From NCBI RefSeq assembly GCF_002775205.1, contig NC_036460.1:24260751-24324750 (forward strand): a stretch of DNA of 64,000 nucleotides. Direction: 5' to 3'. Source of the DNA: Xiphophorus maculatus (Eukaryota > Chordata > Actinopteri > Cyprinodontiformes > Poeciliidae). Positions 58,501 through 64,000 of the stretch are shown here, one piece after another (the stretch's first letter is position 1; the number at the start of each line of letters is the position of its first letter). The position numbers and the translations under genes are program-made. Below the pieces are notes generated by a model. It saw only the letters and a program-made list of their open reading frames with translations. It was not told the DNA's origin and did not search any database.

Positions 58501-60868
58501 AAAATCAGCCGTGATGCCATTCTGGAAGTGTGACTGTGGTTGCAGGAACATGTGGGTCTGGGAGGATCCAGCTGGTGAATAACGACACAAAATGAAAGAT
58601 GCCAGTTCTTTAAATATGTTGCAGTTAGTTTTCCCATTTCTGCCGTCATCGTGTTTTCATTTTAATTCTCCTGGTTGTTGTTTCCAGGAACCCGATTAAC
58701 CCTCTACTTTGTTTTTCATCCTGCTTTACTGTTTACATTCAGGATGTATGCGAACAGGTTCAGAGCTACCAAAATAAATACGTCAGGGTGACTAAATCCT
58801 CCATGTGCAGACTGGTTGAGGGGATATTTCGCTTTTCGAGTGAGCCGGTGGGAGTGGTCAGACCTCAGGTGTGCATACCTCCATGTTCATGAATTATGAG
58901 CGTCATTAGGATTGGCTCATGCTCCCAAGTGTAAAATTACTAAAGCATCAAGTTGTGTGCAGGACTTTTGTGGAACTAGACGATCTTGGAATATCTTTTG
59001 TCAATATATCTGCAGGACTTATTTTTATCTTGCTGTAACTTTTGTTACAACAGCAAGAATAAATTTCCCTGTCTTTTTGCAGGAGCTGGAATTTACACTA
59101 GCTGAGATAGCGGTAAAAGGCTTTTTCGAGGTCTTCTTTGACAAGCAGCCTCCGTTTGAATGGTCTCTACGAAAGAGGAGAACGGATGAGGTCGTCTGGT
59201 CTGCCGCCATCAGAGCAGGTACCAGTGAATTTAACTAAAGAGGAGTTCCACACTTTGACATTGAAAGGAATCTTACAGGACTGTGGTTTATGACTTATTT
59301 TTTGACTTATTCTGTTAAATACATTAGTATATTTTCCAGGACATATTTATGTCGTATTCATTATCTTGTTAACAATACAGACAGCACATGTAACTACATT
59401 CTTTATTTTTAAGTAACTTAAAATGTGGTGTTTATTGCCACAGCTCCTCTGATGCTAGTTTACTTGTTTTACCCTTGAAATGGGTATTTGTCATTTTTCT
59501 ATTTGTCCATTGCTGCTAAAGCAATTTTATCAACATACAATTAAAAAAAAACAAAAGTTACAAAAATAAATCTCATCAAGTTTTACAAAAATAAACTTAA
59601 TCAATTTCTACTTGTATGTCCCTTTTTTGATCTACATGACATTTTACATCTGACCAATGATTTCATCCCTCCTAAAAATGTCTTAAGTTTCTACTTTTTA
59701 CTCATATTTCATTGTGGCCAAAAGGGTTACCAATCACACAGCAACGTTAAATTGCCCATAGGGATTTTATGCTGGTTTGTAGTTTGATTTTTTTAGAACA
59801 TGGATGATGTCAGTCATTTTCTTTTCTTTTTCTTTTTCTCCAGACGACTGGCAAGCTGCATTAAAAGAAAACCCAAGGAAAAGAGCCAGATGTATGCTTC
59901 TGTTTAGCTTTTAGTTAGACAGATTTTCCATCATATTTTTCAGGTTTTGTCGTGTTACTAACATTCACATCTCTGTCCCACAGGTGACGGTGAGAGTGTC
60001 CTTACGGTGTTCATCTTTTGATGACTTACTGGACAAAAGATGGATTTAGTTACTAAACAAAGATTTTCTAGTTAACTTGTGTCATTTTTCCAGATGAATT
60101 GAGAGCAAAGAGCCATCGGGGTCAGGACCTGTCAGAGAAGCAGCTCCTGCGGGTCGCCAGTAAGTTTGGGTCAGAGTGGAAGGAGGCAGCCATCTACTTA
60201 GACTTACTGAGCAAAGATCTGGATGACATCCTGGAGAAAGAGAATGATGTGACCATGCAGAAGCATAGGATGCTGGTAATGTGGAAGAACAGAAGGAGGC
60301 AAGGAGAAGCTACTGCGTCTGCCCTGTTGGAAAGTTTGAAAGATATGGATAAGTTGTCCACGTAAGTTCGCGACATTCTGCAAGGTACGGTCTACAGATT
60401 TCCTCCACTACAGTTTTCTAAAGGTTTCAAAGTTGTACTTTAAACTTTGACTTATTTATTATTAGTGTTGAGGCATTTAATCTGTTTGCAGCAATGCATT
60501 GTGCAAAGTCTGCTCAAAAATTCATAATATTCCAGTGGTAAATTATTGTTGCTGTAATATGATGAATTATTATGCTGCCATGTTTACAGCTTTCCCAGTG
60601 TTGCCCTCCTTCTCTGCCCCCTCTCATTTACTTTAGCCTAATATTGGATTATTTATCTATCCAATTCATACTTTTGTTGTTTATTCCTCCAGCAAAAGTC
60701 CAAGTCAGTGTACAAAATATTTAACAAATGTCCACAAAATATTGAAAAGAGACATGTATCTTTTGCCCCTCCCAGCAGCTAAAGCCAAATGATTAAATGT
60801 TGTTTTCTTTTCTGTTGCGTCTGCTTTCAGATTTAATGACGGCAGACGATGAACGCATGGACGAATAA
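49565..60868 (+). CDS. Gene B: CARD - caspase-1-like - acidic linker - FIIND - Death fusion
   Basis: Coding exons: 49565-49571, 51354-51638, 53310-53374, 53569-53745, 53843-54077, 54163-54267, 54352-54470, 54630-54721, 55539-55570, 55975-56019, 56115-56210, 56980-57026, 57168-57220, 57303-57529, 57609-57865, 58743-58868, 59083-59218, 59844-59891, possibly 59984-59989, 60094-60365. All ends are GT-AG and in phase. About 809 residues to an in-frame TAA at 60363-60365; the paralogue-equivalent last exon would be 60831-60868. Domains: CARD 1-95; p20/p10 caspase about 120-361 with His206 and Cys254; acidic linker 385-420; FIIND about 435-701 with candidate His541 and Ser571; Death about 730-809. 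Exons 9, 12-14 and 16-18 have exactly the lengths of gene A exons 2, 8-10 and 12-14. Each half is secure; that they form one transcript rests on phase and splice sites, and two overlapping transcripts (caspase-1, and FIIND-Death from ATG 55543) are possible. AATAAA 61013-61018. Confidence 0.7.
49572..51353 (+). other. Gene B intron 1
   Basis: A 1.8-kb intron after a seven-base coding first exon. Near 49625-49660 is a LINE-tail-like AGAATTAGAATAAACTTTAT stretch. Nothing else recognised. Confidence 0.5.
51354..51638 (+). CDS. Gene B exon 2: CARD
   Basis: With the seven-base first exon (ATG ACA G) this gives MTGLVLQKVKYRFVYKVS onward. The helices RRLVDLLLKDHVLNGEE, ADQARSLIDYVIRKGERAS and the ending LGLSSDQPG match caspase-1 CARDs (VLNKEE, TRALIDSVIPKGAQA, LGLSADQ). 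This indicates a caspase-1-type CARD rather than the PYD of zebrafish caspa/caspb. Confidence 0.88.
51639..53309 (+). other. Gene B intron 2
   Basis: A 1.7-kb intron between the CARD and linker exons. Contains the 15-bp hairpin at 52486-52519, then AT-rich text with ACGATAAATCAATTAGTCG (52522-52540) and its partial complement near 52575-52590, suggestive of an old short DNA element. Confidence 0.5.
52486..52519. repeat. Perfect 15-bp hairpin, 4-nt loop
   Basis: ATGACTCGGTCACAG (52486-52500), loop GGGT, and the exact reverse complement at 52505-52519. GC-richer than its surroundings. Confidence 0.8.
53569..54077 (+). CDS. Gene B exons 4-5: caspase large subunit (p20)
   Basis: NRRGAEKDEENM aligns with the S1-pocket Arg region RRTGAEVD of caspase-1. 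VVLMSHGKLGKILG carries the catalytic His (206) and IIIQACRGG the catalytic Cys (254). All residues needed for cysteine-protease activity are present. Exon 3 (53310-53374) supplies the CARD-to-protease linker. Confidence 0.9.
54163..54721 (+). CDS. Gene B exons 6-8: caspase small subunit (p10)
   Basis: Exon 6 gives a short interdomain linker and EKDFIYLSSCIPD. Exon 7 gives DNVSYRQRDRGSLLIQNI, with the substrate-binding Arg of the DNVSWR motif kept (Trp to Tyr). Exon 8 ends NTLTKHFYPLTGI, matching the natural caspase C-terminus (LTRCFYLFPG). The linker between Cys254 and DFIYL is shorter than in mammalian caspase-1 and offers few Asp processing sites. Confidence 0.88.
54722..55538 (+). other. 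Gene B intron 8, between caspase and FIIND halves
   Basis: 817 bases, donor GTAAGG at 54722 and acceptor TCTTTCAG ending at 55538. ATTAAA-type signals occur near 54889 and 54950, so a short caspase-only mRNA could end here. No CpG-rich promoter is seen, but a weak internal promoter cannot be excluded. No exon resembling gene A exon 1 was found. Confidence 0.5.
55539..56210 (+). CDS. Gene B exons 9-11: acidic linker joining protease to FIIND
   Basis: Exon 9 (55539-55570) is 32 bases, as is gene A exon 2, and similar (LVKEDK versus LVNK). Exon 10 (55975-56019) parallels gene A exon 3. Exon 11 (56115-56210) is a Glu-rich block with EEDEEDEQEEEDEES. Exon 9 holds an ATG (55543) that could start a separate FIIND-Death protein. 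Exons matching gene A exons 5-7 were not found. Confidence 0.7.
56211..56979 (+). other. Gene B intron 11
   Basis: Non-coding, with a CAAAA run at 56466-56486. No counterparts of gene A exons 5-7 recognised. Confidence 0.5.
57303..57865 (+). CDS. Gene B exons 14-15: ZU5 half of FIIND with autoproteolysis site
   Basis: Exon 14 has 227 bases, as in gene A, and starts QMQLEGEGSYECSVTGLVF. Exon 15 (257 bases, one codon longer than gene A) holds ILHVVDEDF with His541 and VRSLSPVCPII with Ser571, 30 residues apart. The bond would be Leu570-Ser571. Confidence 0.85.
57866..58742 (+). other. Gene B intron 15, with paralogue-conserved block
   Basis: 58258-58640 aligns with gene A intron 11 at 42289-42720 (shared CTCCAGCAAAATGCCTCAC, GGGAGGATCCAGCTG and GATGCCAGTTCTTTAAATAT). 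The intron is otherwise unrelated and 2 kb shorter than in gene A. Confidence 0.7.
58743..59218 (+). CDS. Gene B exons 16-17: UPA half of FIIND
   Basis: Exons of 126 and 136 bases, identical in length to gene A. The conserved ends are DEVVWSAAIRAG and the LELTF-like start ELEFTLAEI. The KPP motif is reduced to TKSSMC. Confidence 0.8.
59219..60093 (+). other. Gene B introns 17-19
   Basis: Non-coding apart from exon 18 (59844-59891, 48 bases as in gene A) and a possible six-base exon GTGACG at 59984-59989 bounded by CCCACAG and GTGAGA. Skipping the six bases also keeps the frame. Gene A has a 75-base exon at this point. Confidence 0.45.
60094..60365 (+). CDS. Gene B exon 20: Death domain, ends at early TAA
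   Basis: LSEKQLLRVASKFGSEWKEA, MQKHRMLVMWKNRRR and ALLESLKDMDKLST form a Death domain like gene A. The frame then meets TAA at 60363-60365, where gene A continues for 17 more residues. That TAA lies inside GTAAGT (60362-60367), a consensus splice donor. The older donor, equivalent to gene A, survives at 60385. Confidence 0.82.
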
Positions 60869-60884
60869 GAAAATCCATAAAAAT

Positions 60885-61220
60885 GGATTCAGTTACACCC
60901 ACTCAGAGACGATATCAAAGAAACGGGGACGCCTGCTGGAGACTTTGTGGATCTAAAGGAGCCGACCACTTCTATGTTGTACTTGGGCAAGCTACAGTTG
61001 GACACATGGACCAATAAAGACAAAAAACTGCTGGCTATAGTAAGAAAGCCATCACAAGGAAATGGCTAAAACCAGATCCACCCACTATCGATGAATGGAT
61101 TGAAATTGTTTACCAGAATTATGCTATGGAAAAGATTTCTTTTTCCCTCCAAGTTGAAAGAGGAACATTTTATACCAAATGAACTGAGTATGTAAAACCA
61201 ATTAGATCTGACTTCATTTG
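60885..61220 (+). mobile_element. L1-type LINE ORF2 C-terminal fragment in gene B 3' region
   Basis: Plus-strand frames read NGDACWRLCGSKGADHFYV, then KKAITRKWLKPDPPTIDEWI and EKISFSLQVE, then EYVKPIRSDFI. This is the familiar C-terminus of teleost L1 ORF2 (CWR-C-ADH, KKxITRKW...EWI). It has a few stops and is 5' truncated. It begins within about 20 bases of the gene B last-exon stop, and the likely polyadenylation signal (61013-61018) lies inside it. Confidence 0.75.
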
Positions 61221-61224
61221 ATTG

Positions 61225-62099
61225 TTCTTGTGAATGATGTGTCCTGCCCTTTTTATCTTCTTGTGCTTTTTATTGCTCGAGGCGGTGCAATCCCCATTTT
61301 TGTTAAAGTTTCTTCATTTTTCTTATCGTTCACAACTAAAATTTGTAATAGTCTGTAAAAGAAAATACCAGAAAGGCGGTATGGACAAAATCACTTGGAC
61401 TCTCTGTGTCCTGTGACATGTTCATGAAGGTTCCCCTTGTGAAGCTGCTGGACAGTGTATGAATGTGTGTTTACCATTTTAGGTCAAATCCTGTAGAATA
61501 TTTAGTAAAGCAGCATTAAAACAGATTCATATTCTTGAGGTGAATTATGCCATCGTTTACTCATCATGTGAGTGTGACTCAGTGGAAAGATGAATGCAAT
61601 TGGGTGAATCTGGGTGTGTAAAGTGGTTTGTGTGGTCAGTATAATTGAAAAAGTGCTATGCAGAAATTGGATCTAATTACCATTTATGTTCACCATGTTC
61701 TTTATATATCGTTTTATCTATTACAATTTATTTTTTTTACTCGTGGTCAAATTTTATACACCTATTTAACTGCATGTAATAGGTTTTCTATTGTGTACCA
61801 GACAAGAATAAATATGTTGTATTTGTAAAATAAACCTGTCTGATGTATTCATTAGGCGACGGTCTAAAAACAACATTTTTAGGCTGTGAGTTTTCGTTTT
61901 GCCAGTGCAGCTAAACCACACTGGCAAAGTCTGAGCACATTTTGGAAACTTCATTTGGAAAATCTAACGGACAGATTTGCAATAACTGTTAATTAGAAAA
62001 AGTAAACACTACTGTAAACACTGCTGTTTTAGTTAACTAATCTGAAATAATGTTATTCTCCTATGTGTAAACACTGGTACAAAAGAGCTAAAGATGAAA
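61225..62099. other. Spacer, nothing recognised
   Basis: AT-rich. Further AATAAA signals at about 61806 and 61829. No gene or repeat family recognised. Confidence 0.5.
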
Positions 62100-62101
62100 T
62101 A

Positions 62102-62726
62102 CAGTGAACCGTCGCTATATCGCGGTTCACCTTTCACCGTCTCGCTGCTTCGCGGATTTGCATCGTGCGTTGTGTTCTGCATTCTGATTGGCTAAACGGT
62201 CTCTCCGCTTCTTCTCTACCTGTGTGTCAACAACGTTGCGGTTTAATATGTACATGTACGTAAAACAGCTTGCCAATTTTAACATAATCGATGAATTATA
62301 AGAATCTTTTTGCCCAGAAGAAAAGAGCGCGACAACAACTACCGATAACTATGTTCGAGCGGAGTCAGGCTGCAGCGGCTCAGTCAGAAGAGCAGTGAAA
62401 TACACGTGGGTCACTATTTGTCCTACTGTACTTTGTTTTTTTTCATAATATTTTTTTATTTTCTAATCCAATGACTCAGGTCGCGGTGGGGCGGCGCTGA
62501 TCTCCGCAATTCGTGCACTGGAATCCACCTTCAGTTTGTATTAAAATTATTATTTTACAGTACAGTAGTTATTTGTAAAAAAAAAAAAATTTTTTTTTTT
62601 TACACAGTACCTTTTATTTGTTAGACAAATGCTTGGGCCTGTAAAAAAGTTTTGTTCTTTGGTTTCAATGTATTATGGAGCATTTTATTGTATAATAATT
62701 GTAAAAAAAAAAAAAAGGGTTCACTG
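62102..62726. mobile_element. Pogo/Tigger-like non-autonomous DNA element
   Basis: TA-flanked, with inverted ends CAGTGAACC and GGTTCACTG. The left subterminal text (GTCGCTATATCGCGGTTCAC, then TCGCTGCTTCGCGGATTT) is the typical end of a widespread pogo/Tigger-type family. No transposase. A-rich and T-rich runs at 62577-62602 and 62703-62716. Confidence 0.7.
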
Positions 62727-63010
62727 TAATAATACTGTAATAAGTTAATACAAATAAATAATAAATAAATAAATTAAATCGAATACTGGAATACATTCAT
62801 AAACTGACACCGGGCCAATATGACCGTTCTTAACAGACTGGCGGACCCTTGGCTCTTACAAAGAGAAGAGGGTCCACGGATAGCTTATGCCTGAGCAGCT
62901 TCGTTTGGCGCTAAGCACCACACGTTCAGTAGCTTGTGACGACAGCGAGGGACAGTTGCGGGTTTGGTGCGGTGAATCATATGGAGGGAAGACAGGAAGC
63001 TTCGGTGTGT
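62727..63010. other. 3' flank of il12a
   Basis: AAAT/AATA microsatellite at 62750-62775; nothing else recognised. Confidence 0.45.
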
Positions 63011-63758
63011 CTACTTCCTGTGGTCCCCCGAGGAGATGTAGCCCACGGCTCGGTTGATGGTGACGGCGCGAACGTGGAAGCCTCTCATCATCTTACACAT
63101 CTTCTGTCGGTTCACGTAGGAGGCGTTTCCCCACCGACCGGGCGCGTCCTAAATGCAGGACAGACGGAAGAATGACCATCGTGCTAACAACAGAAATGCC
63201 CCATTAAAAATAATTACAGGAAAACACTAATCTCCCTGTAAGGATTAGATGAAAAACAAAACCAAAAATAAACAGTGGTGTAAATGGGGAACAAACACAA
63301 AAAGACTAGAAAAAAAAATACCTCAGAAGAGTTGTGCTCTCCTGTTTCCATCGAGGAGCAGTTCTGTGCAAACCAAGAAAAAGATTTTATCATGCAACTT
63401 CCATTTTCCAAATTTCCCTACCGATTCCTTCAGCATCACATGTCCAGCAGCTCTCACTGACCTTCCTCAGGTCCCGAAGGATTCCCAGAGTCGGACTCAG
63501 AAGTGGAATTTCCGTCTCTGGCCTGTGGAGTGGGGACTTGAGGTACGTTTCAATGGCGGTATGGTAGAAGGCCAAATCCCTCATGATGTTCATCACACAC
63601 TCATTCTGTCAGGATGAGAATAACAAAAGAAAACGTGACTTTAAGGTTTACTTTATTGAGTCCAAAAATCAACCTTTTAAAAGCGACTCGCAGCAACAAC
63701 GTACCTCACTGAAGGACGAATTGGAGGACGAATTGCTCAGCATCCCGCAGCCGGAGTT
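63011..63758 (-). CDS. il12a: Interleukin-12 subunit p35 (il12a), last four exons, partial
   Basis: Minus-strand coding exons, all phase 0 with GT-AG ends: 63705-63758 (18 codons), 63462-63605 (48), 63322-63363 (14), 63011-63148 (45 plus stop TAG at 63011-63013). Exon two encodes NECVMNIMRDLAFYHTAIET, matching the CLSSIYEDLKMYQVEFKTM helix of human IL12A; the last exon encodes CKMMRGFHVRAVTINRAVGY, matching CILLHAFRIRAVTIDRVMSY. Several N-x-S/T sites are present (NSS, NASY). p35 is the four-helix cytokine that pairs with p40 to form IL-12, driving Th1/NK responses. The signal-peptide and first-helix exons lie beyond 64000. Teleosts may have more than one il12a; which copy this is cannot be told here. 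Confidence 0.87.
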
Positions 63759-64000
63759 CTGAGGGGAAAGTACAAGTTTCTTGAGGTTTTGTTGTTGCTG
63801 TTGTGGAGTTTACATTCCTGGTCAACACAGATACCACAGTATCAATGGAAACTGTAAACAAAGCTGAAACCAGCTTCATGTGTCTGTTTTTATTGTAATG
63901 CAAGACATTTGGTAGAAACTGATTCCGAAACTTATTTATCCAGTCTTTTAATGCTGAACGGTATTAAGTAACAAAGAATTGCCGTGTTGTTTATTTTATT
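63759..64000 (-). other. il12a intron, continues past window
   Basis: No further il12a exon is visible up to the window end; this should be intron sequence upstream of the exon at 63705-63758. Confidence 0.5.

Noticed and set aside
1-64000. CRISPR arrays, tRNA or rRNA genes
   Set aside because: No regularly spaced repeats, cloverleaf-capable A/B-box pairs or rRNA text were found; the genome is a fish, so CRISPR is not expected.

Overview
This is a teleost nuclear genome window. It is AT-rich, has vertebrate GT-AG introns, and is littered with fish-typical transposons (Tc1-like, hAT, L2-type and L1-type LINEs, BEL/Pao, short terminal-inverted-repeat elements). Only four genes can be supported; most of the rest is intron, intergenic DNA and transposon relics. 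All multi-exon models were built by hand from splice sites, reading phase and paralogue comparison, without transcript evidence.

Layout. 1-7066: intergenic, with a Tc1 relic and a palindromic short element. 7067-7687 (minus): single-exon homologue of the human membrane protein C3orf80, in a GC-rich island. 7700-24900: gene-poor, transposon-rich, including an L1 fragment and a degenerate BEL/Pao element broken by a 5'-truncated Tc1 element. 25339-47261 (plus): gene A, 17 coding exons, about 529 residues, with an acidic N-terminus, a FIIND (ZU5-UPA) autoproteolysis domain and a C-terminal Death domain. 49565-60868 (plus): gene B, a tandem paralogue in which a complete CARD plus caspase-1-like protease lies in frame upstream of the same acidic linker, FIIND and Death domain. 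60885-61220: L1 fragment in the gene B 3' region. 62102-62726: pogo/Tigger-like short element. 63011-63758 (minus): last four coding exons of an interleukin-12 p35 (il12a) gene that runs off the window.

The main result is the gene A/gene B pair. Gene B is predicted to encode CARD-caspase-acidic linker-FIIND-Death on one polypeptide, which would join an inflammatory caspase in cis to an NLRP1/CARD8/PIDD-type self-cleaving sensor module. The intron between the halves is phase 2, as in gene A, and its splice donor overlaps what would be the natural caspase stop codon. Splicing versus intron retention could therefore choose between a fused protein and a free caspase-1. Gene A is the same module without the protease. 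Both copies keep the FIIND catalytic His and Ser, but the residue before the Ser is Leu, not the usual Phe. In gene B the Death domain is shortened by an in-frame TAA that also forms a consensus splice donor.

C3orf80 and IL12A are also near each other in human (3q25), so the window looks like an ancient neighbourhood with a cell-death/inflammation gene pair between the two anchors.
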